Both the position numbers and the translations under genes were made by a program. Under the pieces are notes generated by a model, which saw nothing but the letters and a program-made list of their open reading frames with translations, was not told the DNA's origin and ran no database searches. Below are positions 55,236 to 63,925 of a DNA stretch of 64,000 bases, piece after piece. Within the stretch, counting starts at the first letter, position 1, and each line of letters begins with the position of its first letter. This DNA is from Flavobacterium panacagri (lineage in GTDB: Bacteria > Bacteroidota > Bacteroidia > Flavobacteriales > Flavobacteriaceae): the NCBI RefSeq assembly GCF_030378165.1, contig NZ_CP119766.1, positions 1,612,001 through 1,676,000 of the forward strand, in the 5' to 3' direction.

Positions 55236-56069
55236 ATGAAAAGGATTAATCAAGTTATGAGCGTCAAATCTTTTATAGCTTCTCGCAAGGTAATGCTAAT
55301 CTATATTTTATTGTTTTCTGGGTCTTGTTTTGGACAAGATAATACTTCAAAAGCCACAGATACTTTAATTCGTAATATTCCATCTAGTCCTTCTGTGGTA
55401 TTTGATGGAAGGGATATTAATCTACATTATTTTAAATGGAAATCGGAGAATAATTTAAGAAACGACAGTATTAAGATTTTTAGTTTGTCGCCAATATCAA
55501 GAAGAGTCAATAAAGTAAATGGTTTTGTTCTTGGAGTAGGGCATTATGAGAATGCGAATATTAAAATTCAAACAATTAACGGGCTAAATGTTGAAGCTAG
55601 TCCTCTGTCGTTAGCTTTATTTTCGATTTCTATTAATGTGCCTTTTGAGGCTCTTTTCGTTGGAATTAATGACAATGTTATTAGTAATGTAGCTTTTTTC
55701 GACGATTGTAAGGATACTTATGTTAAGATAAATGGTTTAAATATAAGTTCTGGAGGATTTACTGGTGGTGCAGAACTAAGAGGTTTCAATATTTCTATAA
55801 TCTCAGGAATGAATAAGATGAACGGATTTTCTGTTGGCGGAATATTGAATACGAAGAATTTTTCAGGTGTGAGTATTTCGGGGTTGGCTAATATATCCGA
55901 TTCGGGAAATGGAATTCAAATTGGGTCATCCAATGTTTCCAGACGACACAAGGGAATTCAAATTGGATTATTTAATAATTCTAAAGATTTAAGAGGAATG
56001 CAGTTTGGTCTTTGGAATACAAACGGAAAACGCAAACTTCCTTTTATTAATTGGCAGTTTAAAAAATAA
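55236..56069 (+). CDS. Secreted protein with LA_2272-type surface repeats
   Basis: 277 aa. A hydrophobic stretch near 20-33 (VMLIYILLFSGSCFG) is a signal peptide, with a long basic N-region. The second half is built of repeats of about 20 residues of the form GxQIGLxNxSKxLxGxQ (GIQIGSSNVSRRHKGIQIGL, FNNSKDLRGMQFGLWN), ending GKRKLPFINWQF. This is the pattern of the LA_2272-type surface-repeat family, probably a beta-solenoid or surface sheet. It is the first gene of the cassette; the next gene starts 3 bases later. Function unknown. Confidence 0.78.
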   Translation: MKRINQVMSVKSFIASRKVMLIYILLFSGSCFGQDNTSKATDTLIRNIPSSPSVVFDGRDINLHYFKWKSENNLRNDSIKIFSLSPISRRVNKVNGFVLGVGHYENANIKIQTINGLNVEASPLSLALFSISINVPFEALFVGINDNVISNVAFFDDCKDTYVKINGLNISSGGFTGGAELRGFNISIISGMNKMNGFSVGGILNTKNFSGVSISGLANISDSGNGIQIGSSNVSRRHKGIQIGLFNNSKDLRGMQFGLWNTNGKRKLPFINWQFKK

Positions 56070-56072
56070 AAA

Positions 56073-56672
56073 ATGAAAAATATACCATTGATGCTTATTG
56101 CTTTCAGGCTTTTATTAGGTCCTATTTTAATAATTCTGACTTACAATTGTGGAAACGAAATTAGAAAAGAACTTGTTGGTTTAATTTTCCTTGGATTGCT
56201 GTCGGATATTTTTGACGGAATTATTGCCCGCAGATTAGGAACTTCTTCAGAAAAAATCAGAAGAATGGACAGTCAGACCGATTTGGTTTTTTGGTTATGT
56301 ATTGCTTGGTGTTCATGGGTTTTAAATCCCGAAATAATACTAGAAAATGCATGTCCTATTGTTGTGATTTTTATAATGGAAGCATTGACTTATGTTTTCA
56401 GCTTTATGAAATTTGGTAAAGAAACTTGTACTCATGCTTTACTTTCTAAATTATGGGGTATCAATTTATTGCTCGCCTTTGTAGGGATGATAGGTTTTGG
56501 ATATTCTGGAATTACTTTTTCTCTCGCAATTATTTTTGGAATTATCGGACATATAGATGTTTTGCTTATTATTTTAATTCTTCCAAAATGGACATTTGAT
56601 GTGCCAAGTTGTTATCATGCGTATTTAATTCGGAATAATATTCCTTTCAAGAAAAATAAACTTTTTAATTAA
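56073..56672 (+). CDS. CDP-alcohol phosphatidyltransferase-like membrane protein
   Basis: 199 aa with about 5-6 membrane segments. The CDP-alcohol motif is recognisable as DIFDGIIARR, then RRMDSQTD (about 47-72): D-xx-D-G-xx-A-R-x8-[I]-xxx-D-xxx-D. The four Asp are present, but the Gly normally before the third Asp is Ile. Canonical members move a phosphoalcohol from CDP-diacylglycerol or CDP-choline/ethanolamine to make phospholipids. Active chemistry is plausible since the metal-binding Asp are kept, but the acceptor is unknown. It lies between a surface-repeat protein and a desaturase. Confidence 0.78.
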   Translation: MKNIPLMLIAFRLLLGPILIILTYNCGNEIRKELVGLIFLGLLSDIFDGIIARRLGTSSEKIRRMDSQTDLVFWLCIAWCSWVLNPEIILENACPIVVIFIMEALTYVFSFMKFGKETCTHALLSKLWGINLLLAFVGMIGFGYSGITFSLAIIFGIIGHIDVLLIILILPKWTFDVPSCYHAYLIRNNIPFKKNKLFN

Positions 56673-56705
56673 ACTTTAAAACTCATTTTAAAAATATAAT
56701 AATTT

Positions 56706-57782
56706 ATGAAAGCTAAATATTTTAATAAATCAGAAGAAGAGAAAATATTTTTTACGGCCTTAAAAGAGAAAGTACATGAAAAGCTAAAGGATAAAACGAT
56801 TTCTTATGGCGATGCTAGGTTTTGGTTTAAAGGTTTGTTTTGGACTCTGATTTGCTATTCTTCCTATTCATTGCTTTTTTGGGATTCTCTGAGTAAAATA
56901 CATTTTTGGATATTTTATGTGATTTTTCAGTTAGCGGGATTGCTTATCGGATTTAGTTTTGGTCATGATGCTTCTCATAATACGGCATTCAAAAATAAAA
57001 AGGCAAATTCGGTGTTGCACTTTTTTAGTTTTTTAACCGTTGGAATAGATCCATTGCTTTGGGGGTTGAGACATATTCGCTCACATCATTTGTATGCAAA
57101 TGTTGAAGGAAGTGATATTGACATCGATAAAAATCCATTTTTGAGATTGAGCCCAACGCATCCATGGAAACCAAAACATAAATACCAGGCTTACTACGCA
57201 CCATTTGTTTACATGTTTACCTTGTTGCATTCTGTTTTTATGAGCGACTGGATCTATTTGTTTTCAAATGAATATGACTGGATGAAAAGAGGGGTTTCTA
57301 AAGCGGCATTGTATTTTAGATTTTTATTGTATAAAGTATTTTATTTTTCTCTTGTATTGGTTTTTCCATTGTTGTATGCTCACTTTTCATGGTCTTTTAT
57401 TGTTTTGACTTTTCTAACAGCAAGTGCTTTTACTTCGATGGTTTTTATTGTTATGCTTGTAGGAACGCATTTCTTTGATGAAGCAGATTATCCTCAGCCC
57501 GAAGGAGAGTTTTTAGAACATACTTGGGCAGTTCATCAGCTTTATACCAGCTGCGATTGGGATGCTGATAAAAGTTGGGCAAGATTTTTAAGCGGAGGAT
57601 CTAACTGTCATGCGGCGCATCATCTTTTTCCAAATATCTGTCATACTAATTATAGTGAAATCAATAATATAATTGAAGAAACTACAAAAGAATATAAACA
57701 GCCTTATCATCATAAAACGTTATTTGAAATGATGTTTTCTCATTTTAAGCATTTGCATAAAATGGGAAATCCAAAACAATAA
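56706..57782 (+). CDS. Membrane fatty acid desaturase (type 1)
   Basis: 358 aa. Three His boxes of the di-iron desaturases are present: HDASH (about 92-96), HIRSHH (about 123-128) and HAAHH (about 301-305). Membrane segments lie around 45-90 and 180-265. The layout matches acyl-lipid/acyl-CoA desaturases, not the plant-type soluble acyl-ACP form. It inserts a double bond in membrane fatty acids using oxygen and an electron donor. As the last gene of the cassette it suggests adjustment of membrane lipids. A strong terminator follows. Confidence 0.9.
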   Translation: MKAKYFNKSEEEKIFFTALKEKVHEKLKDKTISYGDARFWFKGLFWTLICYSSYSLLFWDSLSKIHFWIFYVIFQLAGLLIGFSFGHDASHNTAFKNKKANSVLHFFSFLTVGIDPLLWGLRHIRSHHLYANVEGSDIDIDKNPFLRLSPTHPWKPKHKYQAYYAPFVYMFTLLHSVFMSDWIYLFSNEYDWMKRGVSKAALYFRFLLYKVFYFSLVLVFPLLYAHFSWSFIVLTFLTASAFTSMVFIVMLVGTHFFDEADYPQPEGEFLEHTWAVHQLYTSCDWDADKSWARFLSGGSNCHAAHHLFPNICHTNYSEINNIIEETTKEYKQPYHHKTLFEMMFSHFKHLHKMGNPKQ

Positions 57783-57789
57783 AACTTAA

Positions 57790-57822
57790 AAACCCCAATT
57801 CATTAATGAATTGGGGTTTTCT
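57790..57822. terminator. Bidirectional terminator between the desaturase gene and pnp
   Basis: A perfect palindrome of 15 bp per arm (AAACCCCAATTCATT/AATGAATTGGGGTTT) with T/A runs. It serves both converging genes. Confidence 0.88.
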
Positions 57823-57853
57823 ATAAATAAACCTTTAGTAAACTAAGATCTGA

Positions 57854-59989
57854 TTACTCTTTTTTCTCCTCACGTGGAGGTCTTGGAACAAGTGCTTTTT
57901 TAGACACTTTTTCTTTTTTAGTTTTAGGGTCAATTCCTAAGTATTTTACTTGGAAAACATCTCCCATTTTAACTACATCAGCAACGTTTTCAGTACGTTC
58001 CCAAGCAAGCTCAGATACGTGAAGCAATACTTCGTTTCCTGGTGCAGCAGTATATTCTACTACGGCTCCAAAATCTAGCATTTTGATTACTTTAACTTCG
58101 TAAGCTTCTCCCATTTGAGGTTTGAAAGTTAAAGCATCAATTTTAGCTAATACTGTTTTAATTCCTTCTGGGTCAGTTCCTAAAATTTCAACAACTCCTT
58201 GTTCGTCAACTTCGTTGATTACAATTGTAGTTCCTGTAGCTTTTTGTAATTCTTGAATTACTTTTCCTCCAGGGCCAATTAATGCTCCAATAAAGTTTCC
58301 AGGAATAGTTCTGGTAATGATTTTTGGTGCGTGAGCTTTTACGTCAGCTCTTGGCGAAGCGATTGTCTCAGTTAATTTTCCTAAAATATGTAAACGTCCA
58401 TCACGAGCCTGAGCTAAAGCTTGTTCCATAATGTCATAACGTAAACCATCAATTTTGATGTCCATTTGGCAAGCTGTAATACCATCGGCGGTTCCAGTTA
58501 CTTTAAAGTCCATATCTCCTAAGTGATCTTCATCACCTAAAATATCAGACAATACAGCAAATTTCTCTCCGTCAGTAATCAATCCCATAGCAATACCAGA
58601 AACTGGTTTTACCATTTGAACTCCAGCATCCATCAAAGCCATTGTACCAGCACAAACTGTTGCCATAGAAGAAGAACCATTAGATTCTAAAACTTCAGAA
58701 ACAACACGAATTGTATAAGGACAATCAGCAGGAATCATATTTTTTAATGCTCTTTGAGCTAAGTTACCATGACCAACTTCTCTTCTTGAAGTTCCTCTTA
58801 ATGGTTTTGCTTCACCAGTTGAGAAAGGAGGGAAGTTATAGTGTAAGTAGAATTTCTCTTCACCTTGTTCAGATGGAGAATCGATTTGGTTTGCTTCTCT
58901 AGAAGTTCCTAAAGTTACAGTTGCCAAAGCTTGAGTTTCTCCACGAGTAAATAAAGATGAACCGTGAACTCTTGGTAAATAATCAATTTCACACCAAATT
59001 GGTCTGATGTCTGTAGTTTTTCTACCATCTAAACGAACACCTAATTCTAATACTACATTACGAACAGCTTCTTTGTTTGTTTTGTAGAAATATTTAGAAA
59101 CTAAATCACCGTCAGCAGCTAATTCTTCTTCAGTAAATAAAGCTTTAACTTCTTCTTTTACTTCAGCAAATGCAGCGCCTCTTTCGTGTTTAGCTGAACC
59201 AACTTTTGCAATAGCATAGATTTTATCGTATGCTGCGTCTTTTACTTTTTTGTAAATTTCTTCGTTTTCTCTCTCTCCTTCGTAAGTACGGATTTCTTTT
59301 TTACCAAAAGCTTCCTGTAAACGATATTGAGCTTGAATTTGAACTTTGATAGCCTCGTGAGCAAATTTAATAGCTTCGATCATTTCAGCTTCTGAGATTT
59401 CTTTCATCTCACCTTCAACCATTGCTACAGAATCCATAGAAGCTCCAATCATCATGTCGATATCAGATTTTTCTAATTCTTCTCTGCTTGGGTTGATTAC
59501 TAATTTTCCGTCGATACGTGCAACACGTACTTCAGAAATTAAGTTGTAAAATGGAATATCTGAAACTGCTAATGCTGCAGAAGCCGCTAAACCAGCTAAA
59601 GCATCTGGCATAACAGTTTCGTCATGAGACATTAATTGAATCATAACTTGTGTTTCAGCATGGTAATCGTCTGGGAAAAGTGGACGTAAAACACGGTCAA
59701 CTAATCTCATTGTCAATACTTCGCTGTCGCTTGGACGTGCTTCTCTTTTAAAGAAACCTCCAGGGAAACGACCTGCTGCTGCGAATTTTTCGCGGTAATC
59801 TACCGTTAACGGTAAAAAATCAACGCCTGGATTTGATGTGCGAGCTGATACTGCTGTTGCAAGAATCATAGTGTCGCCCATTCTAACTACTACAGAACCG
59901 TCAGCTTGTTTCGCTAAACGTCCTGTCTCGATTGTGATGCTTCTGCCATCACCTAAATCGATCTTTTCTACAAATAATTGTGGAATCAT
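57854..59989 (-). CDS. pnp: Polyribonucleotide nucleotidyltransferase (PNPase)
   Basis: 711 aa. Two RNase PH domains (about 1-230 and 325-545), with [23 protein letters not shown] (about 80) and [20 protein letters not shown] catalytic parts near 395-410, then a KH domain ([21 protein letters not shown], about 565) and an S1 domain ([18 protein letters not shown], about 632). It degrades RNA 3'-5' with phosphate. It lies downstream of rpsO, the classical order. A leader inverted repeat precedes the ATG, which may allow autocontrol. Confidence 0.96.
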   Translation of the reverse strand: MIPQLFVEKIDLGDGRSITIETGRLAKQADGSVVVRMGDTMILATAVSARTSNPGVDFLPLTVDYREKFAAAGRFPGGFFKREARPSDSEVLTMRLVDRVLRPLFPDDYHAETQVMIQLMSHDETVMPDALAGLAASAALAVSDIPFYNLISEVRVARIDGKLVINPSREELEKSDIDMMIGASMDSVAMVEGEMKEISEAEMIEAIKFAHEAIKVQIQAQYRLQEAFGKKEIRTYEGERENEEIYKKVKDAAYDKIYAIAKVGSAKHERGAAFAEVKEEVKALFTEEELAADGDLVSKYFYKTNKEAVRNVVLELGVRLDGRKTTDIRPIWCEIDYLPRVHGSSLFTRGETQALATVTLGTSREANQIDSPSEQGEEKFYLHYNFPPFSTGEAKPLRGTSRREVGHGNLAQRALKNMIPADCPYTIRVVSEVLESNGSSSMATVCAGTMALMDAGVQMVKPVSGIAMGLITDGEKFAVLSDILGDEDHLGDMDFKVTGTADGITACQMDIKIDGLRYDIMEQALAQARDGRLHILGKLTETIASPRADVKAHAPKIITRTIPGNFIGALIGPGGKVIQELQKATGTTIVINEVDEQGVVEILGTDPEGIKTVLAKIDALTFKPQMGEAYEVKVIKMLDFGAVVEYTAAPGNEVLLHVSELAWERTENVADVVKMGDVFQVKYLGIDPKTKKEKVSKKALVPRPPREEKKE

Positions 59990-60014
59990 AAATTTTTTCC
60001 TTTTGATTATACAA

Positions 60015-60068
60015 TGGGTTTTAGTTGTGTTGTAGTTGTTGTTGTGTGTAGTTGTTATCTAAAACCCA
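60015..60068 (-). other. Inverted repeat in the pnp leader
   Basis: TGGGTTTTAG (60015-60024) and CTAAAACCCA (60059-60068) form a perfect 10-bp stem around a 34-base loop that is CA-rich in the transcript. It lies 26-79 bases before the pnp ATG. No T-run follows, so it is not a terminator. Confidence 0.5.
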
Positions 60069-60118
60069 ATGAAAAACCAAACTTTTTTTCTTGTAATATT
60101 ATGCGTGTAATGTAAAAA

Positions 60119-60148
60119 CAAAAAGAGGCACTTTCGCACCTCTTTTCT
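60119..60148 (-). terminator. Terminator/processing hairpin after rpsO
   Basis: AAAAGAGG/CCTCTTTT stem capped by a GAAA-type loop, followed leftward by T-rich sequence. It sits 8 bases past the rpsO stop. Confidence 0.8.
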
Positions 60149-60155
60149 ATATTGA

Positions 60156-60422
60156 TTATTTTCTGATATTCAATACTTTGATAATCTCACGATATCTGTT
60201 GATCTCTTTCTTTTTCAAGTAATCAAGTAAAGCTCTTCTTTTACCTACTAATAGTACAAGAGAACGCTCAGTGTTGTAATCGTGACGATTTTTTTTCAAG
60301 TGTTCAGTTAAGTGAGAAATTCTGTAAGTGAACAATGCGATTTGACCTTCTGCGCTTCCAGTGTTTGTTGCACCACCGTGTTGTGCGAAGATTTCTTCTT
60401 TCTTTTCTTTAGTTAAATACAT
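60156..60422 (-). CDS. rpsO: 30S ribosomal protein S15
   Basis: 88 aa, the normal length. Signature parts are visible: TNTGSAEGQIALFTYRISHL (about 20-39), LKKNRHDYNTERSLVLLVGKRRALLDYLKK (about 42-71). It binds 16S rRNA early in 30S assembly. It stands upstream of pnp with a hairpin between. Confidence 0.97.
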   Translation of the reverse strand: MYLTKEKKEEIFAQHGGATNTGSAEGQIALFTYRISHLTEHLKKNRHDYNTERSLVLLVGKRRALLDYLKKKEINRYREIIKVLNIRK

Positions 60423-60477
60423 TCCAATATTATTTAATGATTTTTATGTATGTCATACAACTCTTGTAAGACGGGTG

Positions 60478-60509
60478 CAAAATTAGATTAAAAAAACAAA
60501 AGAATCAAA
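60478..60509 (-). promoter_or_regulatory. Predicted rpsO promoter
   Basis: On the minus strand TTTG (60509-60506), a 20-base spacer and TAATTTTG (60485-60478), an exact TAnnTTTG match, 55 bases before the rpsO ATG. Confidence 0.65.
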
Positions 60510-60594
60510 CAAAAATAAAAGAATCTTAAAATGGAGGTCTATAAAATTCAATTTTAATGATTTGAAGGTGGTTTTTTAATTAAGATTTTTAATT

Positions 60595-61539
60595 TTATTT
60601 TGCCATTATAGTTATTGGCAATTTATAAAGAGCTCTTACTGGAATACCTCTGTTTTTTCCTGGATTCCATTTTTTAGCCTCTTTAATTAATTGTATTGCG
60701 TTTTCATCGATGCCATAACCAACGCCTTTTATTACTTTTGGTTCTACTAGATTTCCTTCTTCATCTACTATAAAGGTCATGTATATTTTTCCAGACACTT
60801 TTCTGGCTTCAAAAGGAATGCGCATTGACTTCCCGATATAACTGTAGAATGAATTTATTCCATTCTGAGGACTTGGTTGAAGGTATTTAGTACTGTAGGA
60901 ATGTTTTATATTTAGAGAATCCGTGGTAATGCCAGAAACCAATTTCCCATTTTTATACATTTCAATGAAACTTGTTTTTCTCCTAAAATCACTTCCTTTC
61001 CATGTGCCTTCTGGTTCGCCGTCTTTTATTTGCCCGGCTTCTTCACTGTTTTTGCTTTTATAGGAGTAATATCCATTTCCATCTGTTATAATTTGTTCTT
61101 TTTCGGGGTTCCAAAAGTTGTTTAGTTTGCCCTCAATACTGCCTTTTCCATCTTCAGGATAGTAAACCTCAGATTTTATATTTCCATTTTCGTACCAGTT
61201 AAATTCTTTTCCTGATTTCTTTGAATTGACATAGTTGACAGTATATTTTTTATTTCCATTTTCATAGTAAGAAACAGCCTGTCCTTCAATTTTCATAATA
61301 TCTCTGTCTGTAGTTGTGGCAATAAATTTTATCTTTCCAGATTTGTAATAGTCTTTATAGATATAAGATTTTTTATCTGAGTAGTATTCTTCGATAAGTC
61401 TAGTGTATTTATAATTTTCTTGAGTAGCTGGCACCCACATGGAATCTAAATAAATTAACCTATTAGCAGTTACAGCATTTTGTGAAAATCCTTTTGCAGC
61501 AATTAAAATAAAAAATAAAATACGTAAGATTTGTTTCAT
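60595..61539 (-). CDS. Exported YwqK/MORN-repeat protein with C-terminal TonB domain
   Basis: 314 aa from the ATG at 61539, which gives a clean signal peptide (ILRILFFILIAAKGFSQ); an upstream ATG would add 24 residues. The middle holds YwqK/MORN-like repeats (YYKSGKIKFIATTT, YYENGNKKYTVNYVN, WYENGNIKSEVYYPE). The last 90 residues are a TonB C-terminal-like domain (GKIYMTFIVDEEGNLVEPKVIKG, GIDENAIQLIKEAKKWNPG, PVRALYKLPITI). TonB domains link energy to receptors, but here there is no transmembrane anchor or Pro-rich stalk, so it may act as a periplasmic adaptor. It follows a truncated-looking paralogue. Confidence 0.8.
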   Translation of the reverse strand: MKQILRILFFILIAAKGFSQNAVTANRLIYLDSMWVPATQENYKYTRLIEEYYSDKKSYIYKDYYKSGKIKFIATTTDRDIMKIEGQAVSYYENGNKKYTVNYVNSKKSGKEFNWYENGNIKSEVYYPEDGKGSIEGKLNNFWNPEKEQIITDGNGYYSYKSKNSEEAGQIKDGEPEGTWKGSDFRRKTSFIEMYKNGKLVSGITTDSLNIKHSYSTKYLQPSPQNGINSFYSYIGKSMRIPFEARKVSGKIYMTFIVDEEGNLVEPKVIKGVGYGIDENAIQLIKEAKKWNPGKNRGIPVRALYKLPITIMAK

Positions 61540-61648
61540 AAAAGTTTTGGAAATAAAATTACGCCAAAGTAATATGTTTAACACAAATAGACAAGATTTG
61601 CATACTATCAAATAAAGAATTTTTTTTGCTTTGCTGGCTGTTGGTATA

Positions 61649-62344
61649 TCATTTTAATTTTACAACCTTTTTCCCTAATTGTTTCTCGCTTAACGAAGAA
61701 TAAGAAGTTTTTACATTGTTTTTATCTATGCTTACTCCTGATGTTAAAATTCCTTTTTCATAATTATCAACAAACGAAATATTCTTAACCAAATCATTTC
61801 CTAGCCAAGCACCTTGTTTTAAACCATTTTTAATTTCTCCTTTTTGAGTTACAAATCCATCTGTTTCTTCATATTCTCCATTTCCGTCGGTTACAGTTTG
61901 TTCTTTATCTTTTGTCCAGTAATTAAGAATTAGCGTTTGAGATTTTTTTGTTTGTGGATTCCATGAATTCTTTTTCTCAGACTTTTTGCTTTGGTTTTCG
62001 TACCAATTAATTTCTTTACCGGATTTTTGATCGTTAACGTAATCTATGACAGATTCTTTAGCTCCATTTTTATAATAACAGATAAATTCCCCATCTCTTT
62101 TCAGGATATCTCTGTCCAAAGTAGCGCCAGTCATTTTCTTTCTTCCGTTTTTGTAGAAATCGGTGACAACGTATCTGGCACTTTTCTGGGAATAGTTGGT
62201 AATTATTCTTGTATAACTAAAGTCTGGAGAAGTGGTTTCGCGATTTAATGAATCGAGAAAAATTTTCTTCGAAACCATATTAATCTGTGAAGATAGACTG
62301 GCAGAAATTAAAAGGAAGAATAATATATAGGTGCATTTTTTCAT
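61649..62344 (-). CDS. YwqK/MORN-repeat paralogue lacking the TonB domain
   Basis: 231 aa with a signal peptide (1-19, ending SLSSQ). It matches its neighbour's first two-thirds: the segment from KIFLDSLNRE, FYKNGRKKMTGATLDRDI, YYKNGAKESVIDYVNDQKSGKEINWYE, VTDGNGEYEE and QGAWLGNDLVKNISFVDNYEKG. The C-terminal TonB domain is missing; the protein ends LGKKVVKLK. It is preceded by its own start and followed by a 109-base gap, so it is a full gene in its present form and not a frameshift of the neighbour. Confidence 0.75.
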   Translation of the reverse strand: MKKCTYILFFLLISASLSSQINMVSKKIFLDSLNRETTSPDFSYTRIITNYSQKSARYVVTDFYKNGRKKMTGATLDRDILKRDGEFICYYKNGAKESVIDYVNDQKSGKEINWYENQSKKSEKKNSWNPQTKKSQTLILNYWTKDKEQTVTDGNGEYEETDGFVTQKGEIKNGLKQGAWLGNDLVKNISFVDNYEKGILTSGVSIDKNNVKTSYSSLSEKQLGKKVVKLK

Positions 62345-62377
62345 TCAAATCTATTTTCTCTAATAAAAATAGAACTT

Positions 62378-62833
62378 CTAGAATAATTTAGCAACCTCTT
62401 GATTTACAAATTCTAAAAATCTTTCATCAGCTTCTGTAAAAGGATCAATAACATGACTGTCAATATCAATCTGTCCGATATTAACTCCATTAACAAAAAG
62501 TGGTACTACAATTTCAGATTTAACGGTTAAACTGCAGGCAATATAATTATCTTGTGCTTTAACATCTGGTACTACAAAATTAGCGTTGCTCTCTGCAACC
62601 TGTCCACAGATTCCTTTTCCAAACGGAATAACGGTATGGTCTGTTTCTGCACCCACATAAGGACCTAAATGAAGTGTTTTGCTTTCGTGGTTGGCAAAAT
62701 AAAAACCTACCCAATTATAGTAGTCCACATTTTCATTTAATAATTGGCAGACAGCTAATAGTTTTTCATCTCTAACTTTATTGTTATCAGATATTATAGC
62801 GCTTATTTTTGGTTGTAATTCTTGAAATGTCAT
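62378..62833 (-). CDS. Free methionine-(R)-sulfoxide reductase (GAF-type)
   Basis: 151 aa from the ATG at 62833 (MTFQELQPKI). GAF-fold fRMsr motifs: YYNWVGFYF (about 34-42), FGKGICGQVAES with Cys near 77, IACSLTVKSEIVVPL with Cys near 101, and GQIDIDSH. These Cys are the redox pair of the family, although the usual CDSAS site reads IACSL here. The enzyme reduces free methionine-R-sulfoxide in the cytoplasm. It diverges from the exosortase gene. Confidence 0.87.
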   Translation of the reverse strand: MTFQELQPKISAIISDNNKVRDEKLLAVCQLLNENVDYYNWVGFYFANHESKTLHLGPYVGAETDHTVIPFGKGICGQVAESNANFVVPDVKAQDNYIACSLTVKSEIVVPLFVNGVNIGQIDIDSHVIDPFTEADERFLEFVNQEVAKLF

Positions 62834-62884
62834 GATTTGAAATATTTTATACAAAAGTATTTAAAGCTGAACTCAAAAAATACA

Positions 62885-62892
62885 TAAATTTG
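62885..62892 (+). promoter_or_regulatory. Predicted -7 element of the exosortase operon
   Basis: TAAATTTG matches TAnnTTTG exactly, 13 bases before the TTG start. This would give a very short leader. No clear upstream TTG is seen. Confidence 0.45.
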
Positions 62893-62905
62893 AAAAAAAA
62901 ATCTC

Positions 62906-63442
62906 TTGAAGAAATATTTAGTCCAGTTTAAACCATTTTTAATTTTCGTAGGGATATTCTTCCTGACGTATATTGTGTTGACTTTGCTTTATAAATTCTA
63001 TTTAAATAGTTACGAAGCAAATGATCTTGATGGTATAACGGTAACAGCTGGCAGAAATACGGAGCAGTTATTAAAATTGCTTAATTATGATGTAATTATC
63101 CAAAAAAGTGCTCAAAATCCGTGGATGAGAGTTGGTCTTAACGGTAAATTTTTAGCTCTTATAACCGAAGGATGCAATGCAGTGAGTGTCATGATTCTTT
63201 TTGTTTCTTTTGTTGCTGCTTTTTCAGGAAAGTTTAAGCAAACCTTTCTGTTTATATTTTTAGGCGTTCTATCCATTTATATTTTAAACATAATTAGAAT
63301 TGCACTCTTAACAGTTTTGTTGTTTTATTTTCCAAAACAAAACCATTTTCTTCATGGCGTTGTGTTTCCGCTGATTATTTACGGATATGTTTTTGTTTTA
63401 TGGATTTTCTGGATTAATAGATTTTCAAAATATGCTAGATAA
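62906..63442 (+). CDS. xrtF: Exosortase F-type transpeptidase (XrtF)
   Basis: 178 aa, starting at a TTG (an in-frame stop lies 15 bases upstream and no early ATG exists). Four to five membrane helices. Exosortase active-site residues are in place: Cys90 in TEGCNAVSV, Arg131 in NIIRIALL and His150 in FLHGVVFPL. Exosortases process proteins with C-terminal sorting tails at the inner membrane; XrtF is the compact flavobacterial type. The next gene overlaps by 11 bases. No target protein is visible in this window. Confidence 0.9.
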   Translation: MKKYLVQFKPFLIFVGIFFLTYIVLTLLYKFYLNSYEANDLDGITVTAGRNTEQLLKLLNYDVIIQKSAQNPWMRVGLNGKFLALITEGCNAVSVMILFVSFVAAFSGKFKQTFLFIFLGVLSIYILNIIRIALLTVLLFYFPKQNHFLHGVVFPLIIYGYVFVLWIFWINRFSKYAR

Positions 63443-63878
63443 CTTAAAAGAAAATAAACTTCAAATTTTTATTGCGGTATTAGTAATAATGGGTTTCGCT
63501 CTAATTAGGAATTTTGAAACACAATTGTTTTATGATCCTTTTTTGAATTATTTTAAAGATGATTTTACCGATTTACCTTTTCCGAAATATGATGTTTTAA
63601 AGCTCTTTTTTGGACTTTTTTTTCGTTATTTTCTAAATTCATTACTGTCTCTGATTTTGATTTACGTGTTATTTCAAGATCGGGATATTTTTCAATTTAG
63701 TTTGTTTGTATACGTCTTTTTTCTGGTATTGCTTCTAACTGCATTTTTTATTATTCTGGGATTCTTTCCAGATGCTGGCTGGTTGCTTTTTTATGTTCGA
63801 AGATTCATAATTCAGCCAATTTTAGTCTTGCTATTTATTCCAGGATTTTATTATCAGCTTCAAAAATCAAAAAAATAA
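63432..63878 (+). CDS. Exosortase F system-associated membrane protein
   Basis: 148 aa from the ATG at 63432 (MLDNLKENK); an upstream ATG is in frame but overlaps xrtF more. Four hydrophobic segments, with RNFETQLFYDPFLNYFK near 25 and AGWLLFYVRRFIIQP near 115. The family is found next to xrtF in flavobacteria. Its role is unknown; a partner or maturation factor for XrtF is inferred from the overlap. Confidence 0.83.
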   Translation: MLDNLKENKLQIFIAVLVIMGFALIRNFETQLFYDPFLNYFKDDFTDLPFPKYDVLKLFFGLFFRYFLNSLLSLILIYVLFQDRDIFQFSLFVYVFFLVLLLTAFFIILGFFPDAGWLLFYVRRFIIQPILVLLFIPGFYYQLQKSKK

Positions 63879-63925
63879 CATTTATTTTGGTTTTTTTATC
63901 GGCAGTTTTTGAATAGTTTTGCAGT

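Noticed and set aside
56073..56672. Assigning the CDP-alcohol protein to PgsA or PssA
   Set aside because: The motif is altered and length and context match neither; no acceptor can be inferred.
61540..61611. Extra N-terminal extension of the TonB-tail protein
   Set aside because: It adds 24 residues ahead of a clean signal peptide starting at 61539.
60595..62344. The two YwqK-repeat genes as one frameshifted gene
   Set aside because: Each has its own start and signal peptide and they cover the same repeat region, so they are duplicates, not fragments.
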